A stretch of DNA of 5,839 nucleotides from Fidelibacterota bacterium (GTDB lineage Bacteria > Marinisomatota > Marinisomatia > Marinisomatales > UBA1611): NCBI GenBank assembly GCA_002694025.1, contig NZKX01000091.1, positions 1 through 5,839 on the forward strand, read 5' to 3'. Shown piece after piece: positions 1 to 5,839 of this stretch (its first letter is position 1; each line of letters begins with the position of its first letter). The translations under genes and the position numbers were made by a program. The notes below the pieces were generated by a model. The model was not told where the DNA came from. It saw only the letters and a program-made list of their open reading frames with translations, and did no database searches.

Positions 1-750
1 AGTTCCTATAGAGGTAACGGCCTCTCCGCTCTTATTTGCACCAGTTGCTAAAAATGCTGCAATACTGTCCGTTGTGCCTGCCACAACTTCTAAGTTTTTA
101 CTAAAACCTAAATCTAAAAAGTCCTGATTATTCAACATTCCTATTGTTTGTCCAGGAGTCACTACTTTTGGCAAACTATCGAAATCAATTGGAAGTTTGT
201 TAAACCAATCAGGCCAAACACGCAAAGAACAATCATAACCAAGTTTTAGGGAATTATTTTCATCAGAAAATTTGAATTCACCAATAATTTTTGAGGCCAC
301 CCAATCTGCTTGATGCAAGATTTTGTAGTTATGAAATTTTTGATCCTTCAATAAAGAAAGTGTTCGAACCAAAGCATTACTTGGGCTTGATAAAATTGGA
401 TGCCCTGATGATATTTTTTCCACAAGTTCAGCTTCTTCAACAGCAGAAGCATCATTATACATCAATGCATATGTTAAAGGGTCTCCATTTTGATCTGTGA
501 CTAAAACAGTTCCAGAGGTGCCATCTATTGAAAGTCTTTTTATATTTTTGAAATCAATTTTATTTTTAATAAAAGTCAAATTTTGAATAAGTGCCTCCCA
601 CCATAATCTAGGATCTTGACACACTTGCTGTCTTTTTAATATTGGTGAAGTGATAGATACAGAGTGATTGTTAATTTCTTCTTTATTTTGATTGATAACA
701 GATGTCCTTACACCTGTAGTTCCAAAATCAATTCCTAAAAATAAATCCAT
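1..750 (-). CDS. FGGY-family sugar kinase, D-ribulokinase type (N-terminal 250 residues, cut by window edge)
   Basis: This gene encodes a cytoplasmic ATP-dependent sugar kinase; the best guess is D-ribulose to D-ribulose 5-phosphate. I translated the minus strand from the ATG at 750-748, and it stays open for exactly 250 codons to the window edge, so roughly the last 40% (much of the ATP-binding domain) is missing. The N-terminal FGGY phosphate-binding loop is IDFGTTG (residues 7-13, with D8). IDGTSGTVL lies at 75-83, SLKLGYD at 167-173, and the catalytic-base motif GTTDS at 225-229 (D228), followed by GEAVTSIGT at 242-250. From memory, these motifs match the cyanobacterial/plant kinase SePSK/AtXK-1 much better than XylB, AraB or FucK. 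The start codon shares one base with the upstream aldolase stop (TAATG), which implies translational coupling. The FGGY fold is certain. The substrate is an inference; other ketoses remain possible. Confidence 0.88.
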   Translation of the reverse strand, partial: MDLFLGIDFGTTGVRTSVINQNKEEINNHSVSITSPILKRQQVCQDPRLWWEALIQNLTFIKNKIDFKNIKRLSIDGTSGTVLVTDQNGDPLTYALMYNDASAVEEAELVEKISSGHPILSSPSNALVRTLSLLKDQKFHNYKILHQADWVASKIIGEFKFSDENNSLKLGYDCSLRVWPDWFNKLPIDFDSLPKVVTPGQTIGMLNNQDFLDLGFSKNLEVVAGTTDSIAAFLATGANKSGEAVTSIGT

Positions 751-1772
751 TAGTGAATTGATTGACGGTAAATTTCTGCATCCCAATTTAATAATTCATT
801 CTCTTGGGACTGTGATAAATATTTTAGCTCATCTTCAAAATTTATTCTTAATAGAACTTCTAAAAAGCAATCAATCATTTCTCTTGCTGCAGGAGTTACT
901 GAAGAAATTTCGTATAAACCAATTCCCTTAAGAATTAAATAAGGAGGAGGATTTATATTCTTTGATTTGATGTTGTTTAAAAAATTATTGACGTCATTCA
1001 AATTTTCAAAGGTAGGTACACCAGGACCTAAAAATATCACATGGTCTGGGTAAAATGATTTTGAAAAAGCTGAAAAAAGTTTTTTATTTGAAGTTTTGAA
1101 TAGATTATATTTTTCTTCATTTTTTAAGGAGTAATTCTCAATAACACTTTCACTATTATAATTATTTATTTCTGAATTATTGTTTCTAATGATGTCTAGT
1201 TTTTGGTGAACACTTAATAATAGGTCATATGTTTGTTGAAGGTCATTTCCTGCTACGATCAAACCATGATTTTCAAGAACAAATACTTGAGATTCAGAAT
1301 TAAATACTTTTTTTATCAACATAGTTAACGGAAAACCTGGGCGAATATAAGGCACATAAACAAAATCACTTCCAAACAATTTATTTAATTTTGTCTCTGC
1401 ATTTATAGAGATTGAATTAGCTATAGTTGCGGTTGAATGTACGTGTAATACATATTTAAAATCAATAAGAGCATGGAAAGAAGTTTCAATAGAAGGTCGT
1501 AAATTATTTTTTGATATAATATCCTCTGCATAATTGTCATCTATTTCCTTATTAATTTTTTTTTTTATAGATGATAGATCGACCTCAACAAATACTTCTT
1601 CTTTTTTAGAATTTATCAACCAAGTACCAGAAGCTTTAATGAGCATGCTTTCTGAAGATTTTATGGAGGTATTTCCACCAGCTGCTTGAACTAATGATGA
1701 GTTTGATCCTAATTTCTGGGAAATATTTTTAAAATCTAAAATCTCTTGTTGCGAGAAATTATTGTTTTCCAT
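750..1772 (-). CDS. Class II aldolase/adducin-family protein with C-terminal extension (340 aa)
   Basis: This is a predicted zinc-dependent sugar-phosphate aldolase or epimerase of the class II aldolase/adducin fold. Residues about 10-200 form the core: GGNTS at 32-36 (phosphate binding), KASGTWL at 46-52, the candidate catalytic glutamate E96 in PSIET, zinc ligands H110 and H112 (HVH), and a third histidine, H169, in ENHG. Residues about 210-340 add a second region (PDHVIFLGPG near 242-251, then PPPYLILKGIG near 275-285) that the short FucA/AraD enzymes lack. The layout resembles the aldolase half of the RhaD-like aldolase/alcohol dehydrogenase fusions (YuxG type), but the dehydrogenase half is absent: the frame stops and the kinase begins at once. 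The start overlaps the upstream aldolase gene by 14 bp. An A11 run in the coding strand encodes K70-K72. The substrate is unknown, and the protein is clearly divergent from its 213-residue neighbour. Confidence 0.87.
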   Translation of the reverse strand: MENNNFSQQEILDFKNISQKLGSNSSLVQAAGGNTSIKSSESMLIKASGTWLINSKKEEVFVEVDLSSIKKKINKEIDDNYAEDIISKNNLRPSIETSFHALIDFKYVLHVHSTATIANSISINAETKLNKLFGSDFVYVPYIRPGFPLTMLIKKVFNSESQVFVLENHGLIVAGNDLQQTYDLLLSVHQKLDIIRNNNSEINNYNSESVIENYSLKNEEKYNLFKTSNKKLFSAFSKSFYPDHVIFLGPGVPTFENLNDVNNFLNNIKSKNINPPPYLILKGIGLYEISSVTPAAREMIDCFLEVLLRINFEDELKYLSQSQENELLNWDAEIYRQSIH

Positions 1773-2400
1773 ATGTTTTTACAGCTTCGATAATCTTTTT
1801 CATATCTTTCTTTCCAACTAATTTTGCAGTACCATTTATTTTAGCTATGGTGATTTGTTTGCATAATGTTTCTAATTCCTCTGCCAAAAATGCGGCTTCA
1901 TCAATATCTTTTCCTGTAATGATGACGCCATGGTTTGCTAACAAACATGCTTTACGATTTTTTAATGCTTTAACAGCATAATTTGATAATTCCTGACTAC
2001 CAGGTATTGCAAATTTGGTACATGGAATATCATCGCCTCCAAAAAATGCGATCATATAGTGGTAGCTTGGAATAGGTTTTCCTAATATTGAAAAGCCAGC
2101 AGCATAAGGGGCATGAGTATGCACCACACAATTAACATCTTTTTTATTTTTTATAATGTCAAAGTGAAATGGGGTTTCTATTGAGGGTTTTTTTAAACCA
2201 TGATGTGATTTGTTTTTATCAATGAATACAATGTCTTTAGGTTTGATTTTATCATAGGAAATGCCCGAGGGCGTGATCAATAATCCATCTTTCCATCGGA
2301 CACTTATGTTACCCGCCTTACCATGATTAAGTTCTTTTGAACCTAATTTTTTTGCCGTATCGATAATTTTTTTTCTAATTTTTTCTTCTGCTCTATTCAT
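1759..2400 (-). CDS. fucA: L-fuculose-1-phosphate aldolase-like class II aldolase
   Basis: This gene encodes a predicted zinc-dependent aldolase that reversibly cleaves a ketose 1-phosphate to DHAP plus an aldehyde (lactaldehyde from L-fuculose-1-P; the E. coli enzyme also takes D-ribulose-1-P to glycolaldehyde). At 213 residues it is close to E. coli FucA (215) and lines up along its length from memory. The phosphate-binding segment GKAGNIS is at 27-33 and LITPSG at 41-46. The catalytic glutamate is E75 in SIETPFH, the zinc ligands are H94, H96 (HTH) and H157 (ANHG), the catalytic tyrosine equivalent is Y115 in HYMIA, and the C-terminal KTYG carries Y210, matching FucA Y209. The N-terminus needs no adjustment, and the ATG at 2400 is the natural start. 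It is the first gene of the three-gene operon and overlaps the next gene by 14 bp. The family is secure. The true substrate is not, because the operon kinase does not look like FucK. Confidence 0.88.
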   Translation of the reverse strand: MNRAEEKIRKKIIDTAKKLGSKELNHGKAGNISVRWKDGLLITPSGISYDKIKPKDIVFIDKNKSHHGLKKPSIETPFHFDIIKNKKDVNCVVHTHAPYAAGFSILGKPIPSYHYMIAFFGGDDIPCTKFAIPGSQELSNYAVKALKNRKACLLANHGVIITGKDIDEAAFLAEELETLCKQITIAKINGTAKLVGKKDMKKIIEAVKTYGKQ

Positions 2401-2523
2401 TTGATAGAAAGATATTATATTCTTTAAATTTTAATGGATTTATATATTTATTTCTTTAATTATAAATCTTTTTTAAATTAAAATAAACAATATTTATGTT
2501 AAAATTAACAAATAATATGTTAA
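2401..2523. promoter_or_regulatory. Divergent intergenic control region between the aldolase operon and glpD
   Basis: This 123-bp gap separates two gene sets that are read away from each other, so it must hold the promoter for each unless an operon is driven from elsewhere. It is almost entirely A and T, so promoter hexamers are hard to tell from background. Possible -10 boxes include TATAAT on the minus strand at 2419-2414 and 2464-2459, and TAATAT on the plus strand at 2513-2518; none has a convincing -35 at the normal spacing. An imperfect AAAGA-N8-TCTTT inverted repeat lies at 2408-2425, and a TATGTTAAA direct repeat lies at the glpD end. No Shine-Dalgarno sequence precedes either start. 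The regulator is unknown; the nearby LysR protein is a candidate. Confidence 0.6.
2414..2419 (-). promoter_or_regulatory. Possible -10 box for the aldolase-kinase operon
   Basis: The minus strand reads TATAAT, a perfect consensus hexamer, ending 13 bases before the fucA-like ATG. Transcription from it would start only a few bases upstream of the start codon, giving a very short or leaderless 5' end, which fits the lack of a ribosome binding site. The hexamer 17 bp further upstream is TAAATC, a poor -35 match. The AT-rich setting makes chance matches likely, so this is weak. Confidence 0.25.
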
Positions 2524-2524
2524 A
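2495..2524. repeat. TATGTTAAA direct repeat (21-bp period) with an embedded inverted repeat; candidate operator
   Basis: TATGTTAAA occurs at 2495-2503 and again at 2516-2524, exactly 21 bp apart, which is about two helical turns. The first copy also forms an inverted repeat, TGTTAA-AA-TTAACA, at 2497-2510. The second copy ends on the A of the glpD start codon, so a protein bound there could block transcription or translation start. The longer string ATGTTAAATG at 2517-2526 recurs exactly at the lysR start (5491-5500). This pattern looks like an operator, but TATGTTAAA also occurs inside the kinase gene at 470-478, so chance in AT-rich DNA cannot be excluded. Confidence 0.35.
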
Positions 2525-3960
2525 TGAATGACTTACTAATTATAGGCGGTGGTATAAACGGCGTAGGCATTGCACGAGATGCAGTAGGCAGAGGTCTAAA
2601 AGTCACATTGGTTGAAAAAGGTGACTTGGCATCTCAAACATCTTCATGGTCAACTAAACTTATTCATGGAGGAATAAGGTACCTAGAAAATTATGAATTT
2701 AGGTTAGTTAGAGAATCACTAAAAGAAAGAGAGGTGATTAAGTCCATAGCACCTCATATATCAAAACCAGTCAGATTTGTAATGCCTCACGTTTCTCATT
2801 TAAGACCCGTATGGTTAATTAGAATGGGACTTTTGCTTTATGATTGGCTAGGGGGGTTTATTACACTACCAAAATCAAAATATGTAAATTTACAAAATGA
2901 TTATATAGGCAACCCCTTAAAAGAAAATTTTCAAAAAGGCTATGAATACTCAGATCTATCTATAGATGATGCACGTCTTGTTCTACTAAATGCACAAGAT
3001 GCTTTAAACAGAGGCGCGGAGATTATTCTAAATACTGCTGTAACTAATGCAATTAGGCATGATGATTATTGGGAGGTTGAACTTAAGAATAAAAAAATTA
3101 TTAAAACAAAAGCAATTATTAATGCTTCAGGTCCTTTTGTTTTAAACATTTTAAAAGATATCTGCAAAGTTGAGACAAACAAATCTCTACGTTTAGTTCA
3201 AGGAAGTCATTTAATCGTAAAAAAACTTTATGAAGGAGAACAGGCTTACATACTACAACAAGAGGATAGACGAATAGTTTTTATGATCCCTTATCAAAAT
3301 GAATTTACACTTATTGGAACTACAGACAAAGAAGTGGACAGCTATCTCAATCCCACAATTACACCTGAAGAACAGTCTTATCTATTGAATGCTGTAAACT
3401 GTTTTTTAAAAAATCAAATTTCAGAGTCTGACATTATTTGGACTTATGCTGGCATTAGACCTTTATTAGAGGACTTTAATCAAAGTGCTTCTAAAGTAAC
3501 AAGGGACTATGAATTTGATTTAGATGTCAATGGAGCTCCTATTCTTTCGGTATTTGGTGGGAAATTGACCACTTACAGAAAGCTTGCTGAGCATGCTCTG
3601 GAGAAATTATCCACTGCAATTTCAATCAAAAATGCAACTTGGACAAATAAAGAACAGCTACCTGGAGCAGGAACTTTTACATCAGAAGAATTTAATAACC
3701 TCCTTCCTATTAGTATGATGCAAAGATTTAGCCAATCATATGGTAATCAAATCTCTAAACTTTATTCTTATTTTATTAGTTCTGGAAATGGTGGTGCTAA
3801 AATCACCGAAGATTTATATGAGTTTGAAATAGCTTATCTTGTAAAAGAAGAAATGGCTTCAAGCGCTGAAGATATTCTTTTTCGAAGAACAAAACTAGGC
3901 ATTAATTTTCCAAAAGATAAAATCAATAGCTTAAATGATGTTTTAAAAAAATATTTATAA
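2524..3960 (+). CDS. glpD: Aerobic glycerol-3-phosphate dehydrogenase (FAD-dependent)
   Basis: GlpD oxidises sn-glycerol 3-phosphate to DHAP on the inner face of the cytoplasmic membrane and passes the electrons through FAD to quinone. The N-terminal FAD-binding signature IGGGINGVGIARDAVGRG covers residues 7-24. KLIHGGIRYLE at 45-55 supplies H48, R52 and Y53, equivalent to E. coli active-site H50, R54 and Y55. WTYAGIRPL (306-314, R312) and VTRDY (325-329, R327) match E. coli R317 and R332. The second family signature, GGKLTTYRKLA, is at 345-355 with K347. The C-terminal domain ends in the typical EDILFRRTKLGI (449-460). At 478 residues it is slightly shorter than E. coli GlpD (501), mainly from loops and the C-terminus, and looks intact. 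There is no signal peptide or membrane helix, as expected for a peripheral enzyme. It is the first gene before glpK, with an 18-bp gap, and its start has no Shine-Dalgarno sequence. Confidence 0.97.
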   Translation: MNDLLIIGGGINGVGIARDAVGRGLKVTLVEKGDLASQTSSWSTKLIHGGIRYLENYEFRLVRESLKEREVIKSIAPHISKPVRFVMPHVSHLRPVWLIRMGLLLYDWLGGFITLPKSKYVNLQNDYIGNPLKENFQKGYEYSDLSIDDARLVLLNAQDALNRGAEIILNTAVTNAIRHDDYWEVELKNKKIIKTKAIINASGPFVLNILKDICKVETNKSLRLVQGSHLIVKKLYEGEQAYILQQEDRRIVFMIPYQNEFTLIGTTDKEVDSYLNPTITPEEQSYLLNAVNCFLKNQISESDIIWTYAGIRPLLEDFNQSASKVTRDYEFDLDVNGAPILSVFGGKLTTYRKLAEHALEKLSTAISIKNATWTNKEQLPGAGTFTSEEFNNLLPISMMQRFSQSYGNQISKLYSYFISSGNGGAKITEDLYEFEIAYLVKEEMASSAEDILFRRTKLGINFPKDKINSLNDVLKKYL

Positions 3961-3978
3961 TCATTATAATAAAGCATC

Positions 3979-5460
3979 ATGAAAAATTATATCCTTTCAA
4001 TTGATCAAGGTACCACTTCAACACGTGTAATTATTTTTGATAAAAAATTTAATTTTATATCCTCTAGTCAAAAGGAGTTTAAGCAAATCTTTCCAAGAGA
4101 TGGTGAAGTTGAACATGATCCAGAAGAAATATATCTATCTGTTTTGTTTACAGCTAAAGATGCTATTCGTAGGGCTAAAATCAAACCAACTCAAATAAAG
4201 TCTATAGGAATAACCAATCAAAGAGAGACGACAGTCCTTTGGGATAAAACCAATGGTAAGGCTATTTATAATGCGATTGTTTGGCAAGATAGAAGAACAG
4301 TTAAATTTTGTAAAAATCTTGTACAAAAGGGTTTTGCAAAAAAAATACAAAAAACTACAGGACTAGTTGTTGATTCATATTTTTCAGCATCAAAAATTAA
4401 TTGGCTTTTAAAAAATGTAAAAGCTGCAAAAGAATTACTAAAAAAAGACAGGTTATTATTTGGCACTATAGATACTTGGCTATTATGGAAATTAACTGAT
4501 GGTCAAAGTCATTACACAGAAGCCACTAATGCTTCAAGAACAATGCTTTTTGATATTAAAAAAAATCAGTGGTCAAAAGAAATGCTTCATATATTTAAAG
4601 TACCAGAAAAAATTCTACCAGTTGTAAAAGATAGTGCGGATGATTTTGGTCAGACAACAAAATTTGGAAGTAACATTCCAATTCAAGGCATAGCAGGAGA
4701 TCAACAAGCTGCAACGATTGGCCAAGCATGTTTAGAACCTGGTTCAATAAAATCAACTTATGGAACTGGTTGTTTTATGATAATGAATGTAGGTTCAAAA
4801 TTAAAATATTCTAAAAATAAATTACTCTCTACAATTGCTTACCGCATCAAAGGAAAAAATACCTACGCCCTAGAGGGATCGATATTCATTGCAGGAGCTG
4901 CTGTTCAATGGCTAAGAGACTCACTTAAAATTATAAAAAATGCAAAAGAAACCGAAAACCTTTACTCAAAAAATGATCCATCACAAAATGTTTATCTGGT
5001 GCCTGCGTTTGTGGGGTTAGGTGCCCCCTATTGGGATGGAGAAGCAAGAGGTGCTCTTTTTGGACTTACTCGTAATACGGGTGTTCCCGAATTAGTTAAA
5101 GCAACTCTAGATAGTGTTGTTTACCAAACGAAAGACTTAATATCAGCTATGGAAAAAGATAGTGGCATTAAAATTAAAAAAATTAAAGTTGATGGAGGGA
5201 TGGTTAACAATAACCAGTTTGTCCAATTTTTATCAAATTTACTTTTGTGTGTGTGTTTAAGACCTAAGATTAATGAGACCACGTCTTTGGGTGCCGCTTA
5301 TTTAGCGGGGTATCAAAGTGGCTTGATAAAAAAATTTACGGACATAAATCAAAAATGGAAGAGTGAAAAAAAGTTTGTTCACAAAATGAACAAAAGAGAT
5401 ATAGAAAAACTATATTTAGGATGGAAAAAAGCAATTAAAGGCGCTCTTGTAGTTAAATAG
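3979..5460 (+). CDS. glpK: Glycerol kinase
   Basis: GlpK phosphorylates glycerol with ATP to sn-glycerol 3-phosphate, the substrate of the GlpD encoded just upstream. The 493-residue protein is full length (E. coli 502). SIDQGTTSTR at 7-16 is the phosphate loop (D9). NQRETT at 80-85 gives glycerol contacts R82 and E83, WQDRRT is at 102-107, and Y134 in SYFSASK is the next glycerol contact. GIAGDQQAA at 237-245 carries the catalytic base D241, and STYGTGCFM follows. Both FGGY signatures are present: YFSASKINWLLKN (134-146) and GALFGLTRNTGVPELVKATLD (near 357-377). The position equivalent to E. coli R236, which binds the inhibitor fructose-1,6-bisphosphate, is N232, so that control may be absent. 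The region around the C-terminal IIAGlc contact also differs. A short (GT)5 tract gives an unusual LCVCL stretch near 424-428. It lies in an operon with glpD; no glpF is in view. Confidence 0.97.
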   Translation: MKNYILSIDQGTTSTRVIIFDKKFNFISSSQKEFKQIFPRDGEVEHDPEEIYLSVLFTAKDAIRRAKIKPTQIKSIGITNQRETTVLWDKTNGKAIYNAIVWQDRRTVKFCKNLVQKGFAKKIQKTTGLVVDSYFSASKINWLLKNVKAAKELLKKDRLLFGTIDTWLLWKLTDGQSHYTEATNASRTMLFDIKKNQWSKEMLHIFKVPEKILPVVKDSADDFGQTTKFGSNIPIQGIAGDQQAATIGQACLEPGSIKSTYGTGCFMIMNVGSKLKYSKNKLLSTIAYRIKGKNTYALEGSIFIAGAAVQWLRDSLKIIKNAKETENLYSKNDPSQNVYLVPAFVGLGAPYWDGEARGALFGLTRNTGVPELVKATLDSVVYQTKDLISAMEKDSGIKIKKIKVDGGMVNNNQFVQFLSNLLLCVCLRPKINETTSLGAAYLAGYQSGLIKKFTDINQKWKSEKKFVHKMNKRDIEKLYLGWKKAIKGALVVK

Positions 5461-5497
5461 TTGTACTAAATTTTTTCTATTTTGATATTAATGTTAA
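5461..5497 (+). other. Short gap between glpK and lysR, no clear terminator
   Basis: These 37 bases hold a T6 run (5471-5476) but no stem before it that I can see, so there is no supported intrinsic terminator. The regulator may therefore be co-transcribed with glpD-glpK, though a weak private promoter is possible. The gap ends in ATGTTAA directly against the lysR ATG, the same string that abuts the glpD start. Confidence 0.4.
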
Positions 5498-5839
5498 ATG
5501 CGCATAAATATTGAAATTGGTGATATTGAAGCATTTATAGAGTTAACAGAAACAAACTCCTTTGCTAAAGCTGCAACAAATCTAAATCTATCTCAACCAG
5601 CTCTATCTAGAAGAATACAAAAACTTGAAAATGAACTAGGAACTACACTTTTTGATCGAACCACTAGAAAAGTACAACTATCTTATTCTGGACGAAATTT
5701 TTATGACAGAGCAAGAGGAATTATTGAAGCCGTTAAAACAGCAACTAAAACCTTAAGTGAAAAATATAGTTTTCCTTCAATAATTAAAATTGGTGTGGTG
5801 CATTCAGCACTAAGAAATATTTTATTTTCTGCTTTAAAA
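5498..5839 (+). CDS. LysR-family transcriptional regulator (N-terminal 114 residues, cut by window edge)
   Basis: This is a DNA-binding transcription factor of the LysR type, normally a tetramer that responds to a small-molecule inducer. From the ATG at 5498 the frame is open for 114 codons to the window edge, about one third of a typical 300-residue member. The winged helix-turn-helix is clear: DIEAFIELTETNSFAKAA (9-26) leads into the recognition segment LSQPALSRRIQKLENELG (31-48), followed by LFDRTTRKVQLS at 51-62. A linker helix spans about 66-90. IKIGVVHSAL at 96-105 begins the effector-binding domain. The start is supported by the usual short run before the first helix; the ATG at 5491 is in another frame. 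It sits 37 bp after glpK on the same strand, so it may control glycerol use, the divergent sugar operon, or genes further right. Its effector cannot be told from this part. Confidence 0.93.
   Translation, partial: MRINIEIGDIEAFIELTETNSFAKAATNLNLSQPALSRRIQKLENELGTTLFDRTTRKVQLSYSGRNFYDRARGIIEAVKTATKTLSEKYSFPSIIKIGVVHSALRNILFSALK

Noticed and set aside
291..931. Plus-strand open frames of 69 and 79 codons (291-500 and 692-931)
   Set aside because: They lie antisense to the kinase and the 340-residue aldolase, whose conserved motifs are unmistakable, and their translations show no recognisable domain or ribosome binding site.
750..1772. Bifunctional rhamnulose-1-phosphate aldolase/alcohol dehydrogenase
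   Set aside because: The dehydrogenase half is missing: the frame stops at 750 and the next frame is an FGGY kinase, not a Rossmann-fold domain broken by a frameshift.
2517..2531. Tiny upstream frame (Met-Leu-Asn-Glu-stop) overlapping the glpD start
   Set aside because: Four codons with no ribosome binding site. A stop overlapping the real start could couple translation, but ATG and TGA are frequent by chance in such AT-rich DNA.
4135..4466. Two overlapping minus-strand open frames of 71 and 66 codons within glpK
   Set aside because: They are antisense to the conserved core of glycerol kinase, and their Phe/Ser-rich composition is what lysine- and AT-rich codons give on the reverse strand.
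5461..5497. Terminator after glpK based on the T6 run
   Set aside because: No stem-forming sequence precedes the run, so an intrinsic terminator is not supported.
1..5839. tRNA, rRNA, CRISPR array, insertion sequence, phage or defence genes
   Set aside because: Almost all bases lie in six metabolic or regulatory genes, and the remaining gaps are too short and show no such structure.

Overview
The window is AT-rich (about one third G+C by eye) and densely packed, with lysine- and isoleucine-rich proteins, A/T homopolymer runs inside genes and gaps of 18, 37 and 123 bp or outright overlaps. This suggests a small, streamlined bacterial genome. GlpD, GlpK and the FucA-like aldolase resemble proteobacterial proteins, so an AT-rich, possibly marine SAR11-like, alphaproteobacterium is a reasonable guess, but nothing here proves the lineage. 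The standard genetic code fits every frame.

The left half (1-2400) is a three-gene operon on the minus strand, read right to left: a FucA-type class II aldolase (213 aa), a second and divergent class II aldolase (340 aa), and an FGGY sugar kinase of the D-ribulokinase type (first 250 residues; it runs off the left edge). The genes overlap by 14 bp and 1 bp, so they are almost certainly co-transcribed and translationally coupled. The set looks like a catabolic module that phosphorylates a ketose and cleaves a sugar phosphate to dihydroxyacetone phosphate (DHAP) plus an aldehyde. The exact sugar cannot be read from the sequence.

A 123-bp, very AT-rich intergenic region (2401-2523) separates this operon from a divergent plus-strand set: glpD (aerobic glycerol-3-phosphate dehydrogenase), glpK (glycerol kinase) and the first 114 residues of a LysR-family regulator that runs off the right edge. 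GlpK and GlpD turn glycerol into glycerol-3-phosphate and then DHAP, passing electrons to quinone. Both operons are therefore predicted to feed DHAP into central metabolism from one shared control region.

Points worth checking: a 9-bp direct repeat 21 bp apart that reaches the glpD start codon, with a 10-mer shared with the lysR start; the lack of any Shine-Dalgarno-like sequence at all six starts; a stand-alone aldolase that resembles the N-terminal half of a known aldolase-dehydrogenase fusion; a kinase type that does not obviously match a FucA aldolase; and a GlpK that lacks the arginine used for fructose-1,6-bisphosphate inhibition. I found no clearly novel defence, mobile or RNA system.
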